This document shows, one piece after another, positions 23,015 to 35,359 of a stretch of 64,000 nt of DNA (positions are counted from its first letter, which is position 1; each line of letters opens with the position of its first letter). Origin of the DNA: Protopterus annectens. Lineage: Eukaryota; Chordata; Ceratodontiformes; Protopteridae. Location: the NCBI RefSeq assembly GCF_019279795.1, contig NC_056730.1, positions 608,559,698 through 608,623,697 of the forward strand, read 5' to 3'. The notes beneath the pieces were generated by a model. The model worked only from the letters and a program-made list of their open reading frames with translations, was not told the DNA's origin and made no database searches. The translations under genes were made by a program, and so were the position numbers.

Positions 23015-24139
23015 CTAGATATTGGTGAAATTTCAATTGTGAGTTTTACAAAAAAATGTCACTCAGGATGTCTGTGCTTATATAGGATACTGCCAAACAC
23101 TTCAAGAGAAACTAATAAATAAACCCTGAAAATTCAGTGCTGAACTATTTAGGCGGATATTCTAAAGTTAGAAACAAATAAAGCAGTACTTACTGAAAAC
23201 AAAGAATTAGCTTGATAAGAATGAAGAAAAGAGGAAAGTTGTGTGAATGGCTATTGCCTGGCTACTACTAGTGCTGGTCTCACCACAGCTTCACTCTGCT
23301 AGGATACAATGCTTCTTTGCTTCTTCTCTCACTAGAAGCAAAACATTAGAACCAGTCCCAAGATGAGAAGCAGGCCACAGCCTGTTTGCTGATCCACAGT
23401 CTTGACGCAGATGATCCAAGGGTCTGTAGGCCTGTTGTAGCCTTTTCCTGGTAAATGTCGTGAATAGCAACCAGACCAGTCAGGAACTTCAATCACAGAC
23501 TCTCACTGCCCAAGCAGAAACAGTCCAAAATAAATGCACTCTGCTCCTTCTCTCATCAGAAGCAGAATATAAGCAAAAATTCCAAGCTGTCACCTATGAA
23601 GCAGTAATTGGGCTTTCTAGTGATCAGCATTCTCCAGGAAATAATGTCCCTGTGCTCCCTCTCTTACCAGGAGAAAACAGAAGCACTAATTCCAAGATTA
23701 GTACTGACAAACAGAATGTGAGCTCCATTAATTAGTGATCTTGCAATAGATGTTTCAGATTTTAAAGGTAAGATGGAAAAAAATGGGTTAATATCCTAAG
23801 CACTGCAGTGTGCCCTAAACAATTAGATATGAAAGGGGATAACTTAAGCTTTATCTCTTTAATTAGACAGCCAATAATTTTAAAAGTGCGAGATAGATTC
23901 AAATGGGATGGGCACTTTGTATTCTGGTTCTATGGAATACAGTGAGATGGCCAATAAATTTAAATATTTGAAGGAGAGTGATTTCACAAAATGATCATTT
24001 TGTGCTTACTCACAACAGCCAATGGAAGGGAAGAGGGAAGGAGATATGTGGTCAAATTAACATAAGGGGCGATTAACTAGAAAGACAGCTGTGTTTAAGA
24101 GAATAATAGCACCATAGAGGGAGGGTGGGAAAACATTTC
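23015..24139. other. unassigned AT-rich stretch
   Basis: Phrases such as 'ttctctca(c/t)(c/t)agaagcaaaa' recur near 23320, 23550 and 23660, hinting at an old degenerate repeat. The 91-codon frame at 23460-23735 follows these repeats and shows no known motif. Confidence 0.4.
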
Positions 24140-24900
24140 TGTGTTACTCACAAGAGGCACAGTTGTGGTCTCTTTCCTAGTTTTAATATGCAATTAAAAG
24201 CAGAATGCAAGTAAAACACAGTGTAAAGAAAACAAATCACAGCATACAAAATAGAAGATGAAAAATACAAGAAAGCAAAACAAAATAACCTTTCCCTCAT
24301 AGTAAGCTGTGGCAGAGTCTGGGTGAGGTTTCCAGTAAAACTTTCAAATATTTTATTTTAACCCTTAAGTAGAAGGTTTAGCTGCTAGCTTCACCCTCCG
24401 TTCACAGATAATTAACCTTAATTTACCTGTCCTAACTTATATGTGACTCCTTAATTGACCTGCTCTAATTTCTTGTGTGACTCACAAGAAACCAAGCTGT
24501 GGTCTATTTCCTAATTTTAATATGCAATTAAAAGAATACAAGTGAAACACAGTGTAAAGAAGACAAATCGCAGTATACAAAAGAGAAGAAGACAAAGTAA
24601 TACAAAAGACAAGAAAGCAAACACAAACTAACCTTTCCCTCACAGCAAGTTGTGGCAGAGTCTGAGTAAGCTTTCCAGTAAAGCTTTCAAATATTTTATT
24701 TTACCTCTTAAATAGAAGGTTTAGCTCCTATCTCTACCCTCAGTTCACAGAAAATTGACATTAATTGACCTGTTCTAACTTCTGTGTGACTCCTTAATTG
24801 ACCTGTTCTAATTTCTGTGTGGCTCACAAGAAACACAGCTGTGGTCTCTTTCCTAATTTTAATATGCAATTAAAAGCAGCATACAAGCAAACCACACATA
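24140..24900. repeat. ~335-342-bp tandem repeat, about 2.2 copies
   Basis: 'tttcctaattttaatatgca' or a variant occurs at 24171, 24504 and 24846. Intervening landmarks keep the same order in each unit: 'aacctttccctca', 'tttcaaatattttatttta', 'agaaggtttagct' and 'gtgactccttaattgacctg'. Confidence 0.88.
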
Positions 24901-25500
24901 AAAATTCAATAAACCTTACATGAAAGTTTTTCATGTGTGCGCATCGTGGCGAGAATTTTAGATTCAATAAACTCCATGTAGCAGCATGCAATCATGCGCA
25001 ATCACATGCAGCTAAGGAAACTTTTGGTGCAATGCAAAGTTTGCCTTAAGTAGCTACATTTTATGAAAATTAACCAGGTGGAGCAATCCAACAACCTGTA
25101 ATGCATCTGTATAGACTACGTGTCCATGCTAGTAGTGTACATGGACATTTTCCTCATACAAGAGTCTACACTGAAAGAAGGGGATATAAAAATCCACAAA
25201 TATGGACAATTCCCCTGAAAAGCAAGGGAAGCAGGCAAGATAGACAATGGAAATGTTGCTTGTTGTGTCTATAGGTGCCCTCAGTATGATACTGGCATGT
25301 GAGTGTCTACATGAACACAGCCAAGTGCTAGCCCTACATGTCTGTATGTTGGACAGCTGTGAGCCATGCATGGTAGAGCTGACAGTTCATCATTGTTGCC
25401 TCCGAACATGAAATCTGCTCTGCCAGGAGTTCCAGTGGCACCTCTATGCCCAAGGTCAGATGCTTGTGTTACTACCTGAAGTTGACTGATGTCTGCTAGG

Positions 25501-25600
25501 CATACCTCTCAACCTGGACACATCAGAAATCTGGACAAGCCCCATGAAAAATAGGTACAAATCTATATGCTGAGTAACATAAAATTAGCATACATAATTA
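25501..25600. mobile_element. MITE family 1, left-end fragment
   Basis: Begins 'catacctctcaacctggac', then 'agaaatctggacaagccc' and 'ataaaattagcatac'. It shows the cleanest left terminus in the family, complementary to the 'ttgagaggtatg' right termini at 15.65 and 33.03 kb. Confidence 0.6.
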
Positions 25601-25689
25601 TGTAACCCGACCCACTCCAATGGGATTGTGGGATACCAACGTTCAAACATAAACTGAAGAACAGACAATCAAAATATGGCACCAGTGCC

Positions 25690-25775
25690 CCCCTGCAGCC
25701 ATTCCAATGTCCCATTACCGGGCTATTTCACCCCATTTACAATAAACACTAATGTGCATACTGCTTTACTTCTTC
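25690..25775. repeat. dispersed repeat shared with 54.49-54.59 kb
   Basis: 'tgcagccatt', 'tgtcccatta', 'ggctattt' and 'gtgcatactg' occur in the same order here and near 54490-54590. The family is not identified. Confidence 0.6.
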
Positions 25776-25863
25776 AATCCTTCATTGAATATAAACACTG
25801 AATGAACTGGGTTTGAGCTTGAGTACATCTAGCCACCTGGTATATTCACCTGGGGCATTTTTT

Positions 25864-25976
<113 letters not shown>

Positions 25977-27430
25977 AAAATCATCCTGAGAAAAAATATA
26001 AACACTGAATGAACTGATGAATTAACATATTCTTGTTTTAGTTACTGTTAAAAGTTTCAATAGGTACAACTTTCTATTTTCATGGGTGACCAAATTTGGG
26101 CTAGTTAACTCAATGCCCAAAGTCAGATATAATGCAAATGGAATTAAATGCATCTCAATGAGAAAAAGGAGAGCTACAATTCAAAAAAACTAACCAGGAG
26201 CCCCAGTATCAGTTTCAAATAGATGCTCCTTCTGTCTTAATTGATTTTAACTTGAAAAGTGTACTATTACAAAATTATAGTGTTACATATTCCTTGATGT
26301 TAAAGACTGGGAAAAGCAGAGGGAAGAGCTGAATAGATATTCATGGACTTCATTTTGAAGGCACATATTTTCTTCTGGTATAGGCATGTTACAAAAATGA
26401 GTTGGCTATGTTTAAATGGTGGAAGAGGGTGTCCATAAAAACACATTTCAGAGTATAATGGTCAGTAAATGTATGTTAGTAAATGAATGTAGACTGCTAA
26501 TTAGTTATAAAGAAGCAGGTACTTAGCTGGCACATTCTCTATGTGTTATTTACCTCTGCTAAATTTTGCCAAACTATCCTTGTTGTGGGATATTTTGTTT
26601 TAAAGAGCTGGTTTGGTTTTCTGCAGTATTTACTTAAACAGATACTACAATATTGAAGTGCAGGTCTACAAATTACAGATTGTGTGGCTTGAAATGATTG
26701 TGAGTTCTCTGCAAAATGAATGGCAAGCAGAAAAGATGGTGACCAGCTAAAGTCATAGTTACATGAGGTACATAATACTTGATGAGAAGGGGTGGTCCAG
26801 CTATCAGAACATATAAATAACTCTGCAGTCCCCAGAACATCAGCACAGCATAATGCAGTCCACATAATCACCATTCCTGCTTGCAGCAGCTACCCAGAAC
26901 ATCAGCACAGCATAACCTCTGCAGTCCTGTTTCTGTTCATTGAACCACCACCATTGTTACATTCCCTTGTGGCTTGGCTGGAGCAGCTGGAAATGCACAT
27001 ACATGAGCCCTTGACCTCAATTCCGACAGGCTGGGAAGGTGTTTTATGGAGCTGATGTAATTGTGCACATGATGACGTTAGCTTAAAAAAGCTGGAAAAA
27101 AAATTAAAATAAAAATTCAGAAATTAAGGGGTGCCACTTGGGAATCATAGCACCCCATTATATGGACCCCAAAACACAGTAAAACTGAGTAATTAAGTAC
27201 GGTTGGGAGGAATGCTGCTGGGTATCTGCCCTTCACAGGAATGCCTAGGATCACTGGCCCATGGCCTGCTATGTCTTGGTGTGGACAGCACACTCCCCTC
27301 TGGAGCACTGGATGTACTGCCAGTATAGGAGCATGATTGGGCATGGCCAGAATGACTCTCAGCAGATGTAGTTGCTAACCTACATCCATGACGTCAGCAC
27401 TTAACTCCAGTCAGGCATTCTATCAGAGAC
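25977..27430. other. no recognised feature
   Basis: AT-rich. A duplicated phrase 'agaacatcagcacagcataa' occurs near 26830 and 26890. The open frames at 26539-26874 and 26792-27055 carry no recognisable motif. Confidence 0.45.
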
Positions 27431-29205
27431 AATGTGCATTCTGTGACAGTGTGCATTCTATCTCAGACCTACCTCTTTGCACTATGTCAATCAACTGATC
27501 CAGGGTATCAGCACCATGGTGGAGGCAGTCATGGATGTCAGACTGTGCTGTATCCATGACCCTGAGCATTCATCAGGAGTTCCTTTCTGAGTATTCCTAT
27601 GCTTCCATGATGGCCCTAAACACATACCGAATGACATCTGATGAGACACCTGCAACAGGTGGTGGAGGGACAGCAGGCCTCCTATGGGCACCCCTACCAA
27701 TCCACCTGTGAGGAACCTTGTCAACAGTTTGGCTATGGCCAGTGTCAACAGTCACTGAAGCCACAGTAGCCACACTTCCCTATTCAATGTCCCCACCCTC
27801 CAACTCTCTGATATCTATGGCCTCAGGGGACTGGATATGTATAGGCATACTGGCTGTGTATGGTGATAATGAGGGTGGCCAAGGGATGTAAACCTCTTTG
27901 TCTGATTCAGCCTCTGCAACCTCCAGTTGTGCTTCAATTTGGCCACCATCATCATCAGAGTCTGAAGAGATACTGACATCAGATGGTGTAGGGGACAAAG
28001 ACCAACCTCCCTGGTCACCTGTGATAAAAAAGAAAACGCAATACATTAATACATGCACTACTATGCTCTACACTACTATCGTGCAATATATGTTAAGCTG
28101 TATACACTGCTGTCACTATTACAGACTTGTATATTTCACAGCCTCACAGAGTAGGACATGTGGACATTATTTTATAAACCCAGTCTGTAATGATTTGGAA
28201 ATAATTATTCAGAAAACAACAATCATATGAGCAAAAAATAAATGATATACACTGGACATTCTGCAAATATCTGTACAGTTGAAAGTTAAGACAATTATTA
28301 ATGACAATAGTTTTCAAGTCAATCAATATGCTCATACCTTCAAGGCAGCAGTATGAGTGTAAACTGTGGACATTCATAAAATATCTGTACAGTTGACAAT
28401 AATGCAGACAATACATCAATCCAGCCATCAGTCCTGGGATGACACTTTAGCTAAGACATTGAAATATAGCTACATCTCTGACATAACAGTTTTAGGCTTA
28501 CCAGCAGCACGAGCATGGCCTCTTCCAATTCCAGACAGTCCTGAAAAAAGTTGAGGAACAGATAATAGCAGCAGCACCACATATGTTAGAGTATAGCAGG
28601 GGTTAATATGTCTAATAATCACATATCTACAGTAACTGCAGTGTTAAAAAGTATGTGGGTGACAGTCTCTACATGAGCTTACAACTGCAGCTAACTTACT
28701 ACCCCCCATAAAACACCTGACACCCATGTACAGCTATATACACCTTGACAGGTTGGATGCAACAGTATTCTACTGCTGATCTAACTAAGCATACCTGGAC
28801 ACGCCTCTTGAGAGGAACTGGTGGCACCCATGTCCACAACATATTGGCTGATGGATGTCTGGGAGCTGTCCTGTGCTTGCCAGGAATTCATCTGTGGCTG
28901 TGAGAAGAGGTTCTGCTGCAGGCCCACCACCAGTGACCTGATGATCCCTGGCAATGTTAGCTGCATGCCTCCTTGCTGCATTGACTATGTATGTGGCACG
29001 GCCTCACACCTGCTCGTAGTTATGATTTTGATGACCCACGGCATTGATGTTCTGCACCAGTTCATCCCATAAGGTAGGGATGCATGTTCTGACCTATTTG
29101 CCCTCCCTCCCTCAAGACAGCATGACCTGATAATAGTGTTGCAACACCTCAGTGATGAGTTCATTTTTTGCCCAGAAAATTATGGCCTGTGACGTGGATG
29201 CTTAA
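27430..29205 (-). pseudogene. Harbinger-type Myb/SANT-like accessory protein, decayed, two or more exons
   Basis: The upstream exon (about 29205-28790) reads, with stops, 'KNELITEVLQHYYQVMLS', then 'LWDELVQNINAVGHQNHNY', 'RRHAANIARDHQ' and 'VTGGGPAAEPLLTATDEFL'. The NEL start, the W...I...VNAVG core and the following TGGGP are typical of the Myb/SANT-like DNA-binding proteins of Harbinger transposons. A good acceptor ('gttttcttttttatcacag') precedes a downstream exon from 28018, with 'GDQGGWSLSPTPSDVSISSD', an acidic stretch and, after a stop, 'PHRWIGRGAHRRPAVPPPPV'. In this system the Myb-like protein binds DNA and brings the transposase to the nucleus. Several in-frame stops make this a pseudogene. 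Confidence 0.7.
28140..28400. mobile_element. MITE family 1, right-end fragments inside the Myb-like intron
   Basis: 'tggacattctgcaaatatctgtacagttgaaag' in the 28254-28286 area and 'tggacattcataaaat'...'ctgtacagttgaca' near 28370-28396 match the right-end consensus. The two partial ends lie between the two Myb-like exons. Confidence 0.5.
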
Positions 29206-30060
29206 TGTTTACTGAAATACAAAGAAATGAGAACACAGATAAGGATCATATACATATGAGTAGACTATGTAGAGGAACAGCAGTAAAGGAAGGCTGTCAG
29301 TAATCACTGCTTAATTACACTTTTCGTATTCAACAGTGGGCCAAAAATATAAAGGGTGTGGACAAAACTAGGATAGTAGCAATAGTGACATATTCCTGTT
29401 TGTGCCATGACAGATACTTTCATATGCTCACACACCCAACACAGCAGTCCATTGTAGTGTTCCCCATAACAGAAAATACCCCCCCTGCAAAGAAAATGAA
29501 ATATAAACAATTGTGCCAACAAAACAACAGTGTTCCATTACAACTACTATCAAAGGAAGTACCCAGGAGGCCTGTGTACTTAGTTATCAGAGAGCATTAT
29601 ACCCTAGGTGTACTCTACATCCTCTCTACGTCTAACGGGGCTGGAGATCAAGGCCATGTCATTAGCACAGTTCTAGCAAAGTCTTAATGATGTAATCCAT
29701 ATTCTTCTTAAGTATATTAAAACACGTGTCATGTAGGAAATAAAATAGATACATAGCTGATGGAGTACAATACTCCTCTGTTTAAAAATACTGCTCTACA
29801 AGATATATGACAACGAGTTAGATGTAAGATATAACTCATCCACACTGGTTTGCCTAACTAGAAATTTGACGGTTCTCATTAAGAGTTGATTGCATCTGAA
29901 CCAATCTGTGGTTCAGGAATACTAAATGCAGTCAACTACTCAACAAGATATAAGGCATCAATGTATATTCCATCCCTTTTCTTATGTGTTGGGGTGTAAA
30001 TTTGTGGGATAAAGATATGTTGTCATTGAGAAAGTTTGTAGCAGATAGTTTTTTCATACA

Positions 30061-30158
30061 GATGCGTGTGCTACAGGCTGAAGCTGATATTACTGCTGCT
30101 GGCAATAGGCATAGACAGGAGGTGAAGGCTTTGCAGGACGACAACACAGAACAGTAAC
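30061..30158 (+). CDS. possible terminal exon of an unknown gene
   Basis: A strong acceptor-like sequence, 'agatagttttttcatacag', is followed by an open 31-codon segment. It contains 'MRVLQAEADITAAGNRHR' and 'QEVKALQDDNTEQ' and ends in TAA. The charged, Leu/Ala-spaced composition would suit a coiled coil. No upstream exon was found on this strand, so it may be a transposon fragment or chance. Confidence 0.2.
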
Positions 30159-30344
30159 TGTGGGACCTGTGTCAGCCTTGATTAACAGCCAGAACCAGAT
30201 TGAGGGGAACTAATCCCACTGGAAATTAAGGTATGTGTTTAAGGTAAATATGTTAACCAAAGGTATCATTGACAGAGTAAAAGGCAACATGCTTGGTGTG
30301 TCCTAGAACAAGGTAGGGGGTTCATTAACCATTATGCCAACTAC

Positions 30345-30644
30345 TCAAACAACTGCCAAGTCATGTGTAATGGCATGGTAGTCATCTGGAATGTGTGTGC
30401 AGCAACCCCTGTTTCTAGCATGACCGCCATATATGTCTGTTCCTTTTAGATCAGTGGTTTTCTTGAATATCACTGGCAAATCATTGTGGACTGCATTCTT
30501 GAAATACTGGGTCACATATGCATTACATACTTCATATTCTTCTCTGAATTCATGACAATGCATAACCTGACATTCTAGGCACTTTCTTGTGTTGTAATAG
30601 CAATAGTTAAAATGTGTTCCTATTTGTAGGTCTTTGACCTCCAT
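30345..30644 (-). CDS. hypothetical 99-aa open frame, unrecognised
   Basis: ATG-initiated, 99 codons, with six cysteines, including 'CLECQVMHC' and 'GCC'. It matches no family I can name and has no signal peptide or membrane segment. It sits between the Myb-like remnant and an unassigned region. It may be chance or a fragment of the same transposon. Confidence 0.15.
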   Translation of the reverse strand: MEVKDLQIGTHFNYCYYNTRKCLECQVMHCHEFREEYEVCNAYVTQYFKNAVHNDLPVIFKKTTDLKGTDIYGGHARNRGCCTHIPDDYHAITHDLAVV

Positions 30645-30653
30645 TGCTTAGAA

Positions 30654-30762
30654 GCAGACATTACATCTGCATTGGGTGGATAAACAGGTGATGACACAGT
30701 CATACAGCAGACATTGCATCTGCATTGGGTGGATAAACAGGTGATGACACACTCATATGCAT
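30654..30762. repeat. ~54-bp tandem duplication
   Basis: 'catctgcattgggtggataa' followed by 'acaggtgatgacaca' occurs twice in direct order, 54 bp apart, with few differences. Confidence 0.9.
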
Positions 30763-31780
30763 CACAATTTATAACAGTGATGTACACATACATGTCTTTT
30801 AAATGCTAGACACAGATGTATTTGGACCCAGGACCATGTGAACCAAAAAAAAAAAAATGTTTTCAAAGAATTTCACGGATTGAGCTACAGAGTCAGTAAT
30901 ACAGCAAGTGTGTTTGTACTTGTAAAGATAACTGCACACTAAACTGCTCTTACATACCTCACTTACACGTATTACTGTGTGTATGGATTTATAGTGATTT
31001 GTTTCTCTACCAGATTCCCAGTTAAATTCAAATTATTCCATTAATCTTTTAGCAGATTTGCTGCACAATGCTGTATGATGCACAGCATCGAGTAAACAAG
31101 CTTAGTGATGATAAAATGACAATTACTATGTTTTGCTTAGAAGAGCTATGCTAATTAACTGGCTGTGTGGCGGGTTGATGCACTATTGTTCAATTCAGAT
31201 AGTACTGGCAGGTTCAATATAGAGCATAGGTGATCTTTTTGAACATGATTCCTATGCTTTCATATACATGTAATAATACACCGCCATTTAGCTTAGCTTA
31301 GCAAAACTGTGCATAGTGCAGCATTGTGCAATGATTCTTTAAAGAAATAAAAACTGGGAGAGATAGGAAAGTGGTTTAATGGGGTGCAAGCAGGGGGAAA
31401 ATTGAAACATAGTGAAAGGCAGGTAGGAATGTGCAAGAAGTGTGTAGGAAAGAACCGTAGCTATACATTTTTTGAACAGCAACACGTGCACTTACAAAGA
31501 TTTTTAGCTGAATTTGGACTGTCACCCACAGAGAAAGGGGTGATGACAACATAAGTATATTGTGAAGCCAATTGGACCAAATTAAGTGTGTCCAGTGGAC
31601 ACATGTGAAATGGAGAGCTATGCATGGGGCATTTTTTGGGGGGGACAGGTGCCCTTTTTTATTTCTTTTTTTTAAAGAGATAGTGGAATGTTGGGAAAGG
31701 GACATCAGGTATGTGTGGTGAAGGTAAGCTGGAAAGGTGAGGAAGCATTTGCAGATAGACAAGACATACAAGACAGCAAA
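30763..31780. other. unassigned AT-rich stretch
   Basis: No motif is recognised, including in the 146-codon minus-strand frame at 31376-31816. Confidence 0.4.
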
Positions 31781-31789
31781 CAAGGTTGG

Positions 31790-32240
31790 TGAGGGACACA
31801 AGAGGGTGGTGAACACCTTGGATGGGGAGGTGGTGGGGGGATTCAGGTCCCATGGGTATCAGACATGGCAACAGTGTGATTTAATTCCTCACCCATGGGA
31901 CTGTCAACACTGCATCTTCACTGCTTCTGTGGATGCATGGCTGATGCAGGTGCCTGTGGCCAGACTGCAGCACCAGGATGAACAGCATGGCCTCTGTCTA
32001 ATGCAGGTGTATGCCAACAATCTGCTGCAGAAACCTATATACCATACCTGGCAGTTGTGCATCCCTTCCACCTCCACTCCCAGAAAGGGGCACACTCCTG
32101 GCCTGTGGGGCACAACTACCTGAAGGAGCAGGTAGTCAGGAGGGTGCCACCAGGCTGCAGCACAGATGTGGTGGGCCCCGGTGCCTCAGCCAGGGAAGCC
32201 AAGGTAGGTGGATCACCAGGAACCAGCCTTCCTTGTTGCC
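31790..32240. other. GC-richer island with exon-like signals, unassigned
   Basis: Clearly richer in G+C than its surroundings. On the minus strand a pyrimidine tract and 'atttaccacag' precede GGCAACAAGG at about 32241, and CTTCAG|GTAGTT about 120 bp later resembles a donor. The first codons can be read 'TGQQGRLVPGDPPTLASLAE', loosely reminiscent of the 'TGDQGGWSLSPTPSDVS' exon start at 28018. A 128-codon plus-strand frame (31737-32123) also exists. I cannot assign either. Confidence 0.3.
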
Positions 32241-32899
32241 CTGTGGTAAATAATATAGAAACATAAGGGGAAAAAGTAGCCAAAGTAAATGTGATGAATA
32301 ACATAAAATAAAACAATAATGAATAATGGAAAAAGATTGCAAACTGATATAATGAGGAACACAAAAATAAATAATGTAAATGAATATTTATTTAACAACA
32401 AAGCAATGTTAAATTTTACATAAGGGCAACGTAAGAGGCAATACCAAATAATATGATAATAGCAAATGATAATAGTAAATATATTCATTAATAAATAAAA
32501 AAGAGAAGGGGTGGGATGAGAGAAGAAAGGAGAGAATTAGTAGTATCACAAATACTATAACAAAACATATTGCAAATAAGTACTTTTAGATATGTTAGAT
32601 TTTACTTGTAACACTACTGACTGCTATGACATTTATTATTTGAAATATTACCATGTTCATTACACACACACTAAAGTTCAGATCATACTGCATCCAGCAA
32701 TCATTCAATGTTGCTTATATTGGTTATATGATGTTCCATGTATGTACCTCTTAGCATGAGACATTATGGCCCAAGCCATATATAAAGGCACAACAACAAG
32801 GAGCATTCTTACATAGTGTGCTCTTACAATAGCAGCAAGGTGTTCAGATAACAGATTTTCCAATAAAATGCATGCAGTGAGATGTCTAATATCTGCAAT

Positions 32900-33044
32900 T
32901 CAGAGCCTTTTCTTTTTTTGACACTGGTTCTTACCAATGTGGCAGAGACCAGCCAGTAAAAAAAGATCATATACCAAACAGTCCACATATATGGGGCAAT
33001 ATTCAGTACATTCTGCAAAAATCATGACAGTTGAGAGGTATGTC
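32900..33044. mobile_element. MITE family 1, right-half fragment
   Basis: Ends 'catgacagttgaggtatg'-like: the actual bases near 33026-33042 read 'gacagttgagaggtatg'. Inside are 'agacca', 'acattctgcaaaa' and other landmarks in family order. Confidence 0.6.
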
Positions 33045-33179
33045 CATGTACACTGATTACACTTGACAGTTGGACGTTCAAGGCACAGACCTATGGGTGT
33101 GCAATTCACATGCAAGCATGACTATGCGTTATTGATAAAATGCTACAACAGTATTGAAAACAGTACAATTGTTAAGTTG

Positions 33180-33240
33180 GCTGATGTGGGATTAGAACCT
33201 ACAAGCAGTTACTACAGTAATACTGATCAATTTATTTGAC
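33180..33240 (-). repeat. tRNA-like SINE fragment
   Basis: On the minus strand 'GTAGGTTCTAATCCC' resembles a B-box and is preceded by 'actgtagtaactgc'. The phrase resembles the B-box-like part of the 213-bp satellite. Confidence 0.35.
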
Positions 33241-35150
33241 ATACAACGTTATCACAGCACTGTCTCCTTTTACATTATATTGATTCATGTTGTTTCAAAA
33301 CATGCATTTACACACATGGACATGCCTAGGACTTCTGGTAACATACATGTCTACCCTAATCAGTTATTGACTACAATCAAAAGCACATTTCTGGCAATGA
33401 GCAGACCACAACATTAACTCTAAATCTGGGGTATTCAGCAACATTAAGTGATGGTTGGAAACCATTCTACACAGTAGTGCATGCTTGCTTTTATTTGTTT
33501 TTACAGTTCAGATATGCACTGACACATTAATAAAAGTCTGTGATGTCCGAGATATTTCATACATGATTGTTAACACTGCAATAGCTATAATGTTTTTTTC
33601 TTATTAAGTTATGCATTCATTTATTGCTTTGTTGATTTTCTTACATACCACACACTTGCCTCATCCTGGCTAAATGCCTTGTATGGGACCGCACATTGCA
33701 AGGCCTCTCTTCTGCAGCTGTGGTAAGACAGGGAAACTATTATCTACACCAGTTTTGCACAGATTCAGCGTGTATATTTATAAATTACTAAAAAACATAC
33801 TTAGATATCTGTTGAGTGTTTTTGGCCTGTGCCTCTTGGATCCACAGATCCAAAGTACCCTATTCCTTCACTGGAGTTCATCATAATGGTGATGACACTG
33901 CTCACCAGTGCAGGGATACCAGTTGCACTGGTCAGGTCCCTGACTTACATTCTGAGCCATTGTAGTTTTCCTGCAGCAGCCTGGGTCCATGGTGCTGTAC
34001 CAGGAGTCCAGTAAAAATCCTAGATTCCTGAACACCCCAGTGTTGTGCCAGAAAGAACACTCATTTCCCCATGACAGCCCTATCTGTACATAAGATCAGG
34101 CTCCAAGAAATACTGAGCAATTCCTGCCAATTGCCCTTTAAATGGGATGCATTCCCACCATTGTGCATCATAATAAAACTTTCAAAAGCATGCCAAGTCA
34201 CTTAGCATCATGCAAACATGGAAAACCCATGTTTAAGCAATGCTTAGCAATGCGCAAACAAGTAAAAACCATTACTGATGTTTAAGCAATGCTTAGCATT
34301 GTGCACCTTTTCTAAATAAAACAATAATTGAATTTAAAGTAAACAGATGTTTCAGTGACCTACTAGGTCATCACTCAACCCATGTTGCCATAAGAGTAAT
34401 GATGGAAACTCATGTGTCTTCACATATACTGCAAAGGTGCTACTGTAAGCGTAACACAGCTTCGCTGCACAGGTTTGCATGGTGATAAGCACCATATAGA
34501 TAAAAGAATTGAAAGAATCCAATTTCTATTTTTAGATGTCTGGTGCTTGTCTGATGCTTGGGTGAGCAAAGCTAAGCATAGCGAAATAATGTGGCACATT
34601 GCACAAACATGCACATAAAAAGAAAAAAATTGAATGCATCCGGTTTCTATTTTTAGATGTCTAGCGCATGTCTGATGTATGGTTGCGCAGAGCTTGGCAC
34701 AGATAAATAATGCAGTTCATCATGCAAATATGCACATAAATGTAAAAAAAAAATAATAATACATCTAAATTAGTGAAACAATTGCATTCACAGCTCTGGC
34801 ATTATGTATTATACTCCTTTCGGTCAGGTTAATGGAGTTGACAAGTATGTGAGAGTGCCGTCAGTGTTAAACAGATTCATTATCCATGTTCTATGAGGTT
34901 TCTTGCTGAGAAGCCACCCTTAGTGTGCTGCACCATTAATATGCATGGCACACTACCGAGGGAAGATTGTGGCCATGTATATGGATACATTTTATGTAGG
35001 CTCCACACTGAGCCTGCATGGACTTTATTGAATCCAGGGGGAGTCTTATTTTGTTTTAGTAGTGGAGAAATTAAAGTGCATTTCCTTGAAGGAGGAGTAG
35101 TCATACAATTATTGATTTCTGTAAAACATTTTGAGTAAGATGGACAACAC
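33241..35150. repeat. mostly unassigned; two short direct repeats
   Basis: 'tgtttaagcaatgcttagca' occurs at about 34229 and 34281. A ~125-bp tandem pair starts near 34515 and 34640, sharing 'tttctatttttagatgtct' and 'tgcacataaa'. No gene is supported. Confidence 0.6.
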
Positions 35151-35154
35151 GTCT

Positions 35155-35350
35155 TGTGCTAATAACTTATATAATTCAGAGATGATACTATCATTTCCTG
35201 GGCTTTATTTTCTTTTAATCTTTTAATTTGTTCTTTAATTTCTATTATAGAAACAGGTTTATTCATTTTCTTTATGCCAGATAATATGGTCTTGACTAAG
35301 CAATTGATATTGTTCAATGTCCCTGTGAGAACTGTGTTTGCAGGTGGTAG
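35155..35350 (-). pseudogene. Tx1/L1-like ORF2 fragment (start of RT domain)
   Basis: The minus strand reads 'KPVSIIEIKEQIKRLKENKA', then after a one-base shift 'NDSIISELY'. This is the hallmark of the segment just before the fingers of L1/Tx1 reverse transcriptases, normally ending in an 'NKAPGxDG' box. The GPDG part is lost. It resembles the corresponding part of the larger element at 43.8 kb ('YKEIVDKIKESKSNKAPGID'). Confidence 0.72.
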
Positions 35351-35359
35351 CATTTGTTT

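Noticed and set aside
31376-31816. 146-codon minus-strand frame as a gene
   Set aside because: No motif, no plausible splice context at both ends and a repetitive His/Ser/Leu composition; kept only as part of an unassigned region.
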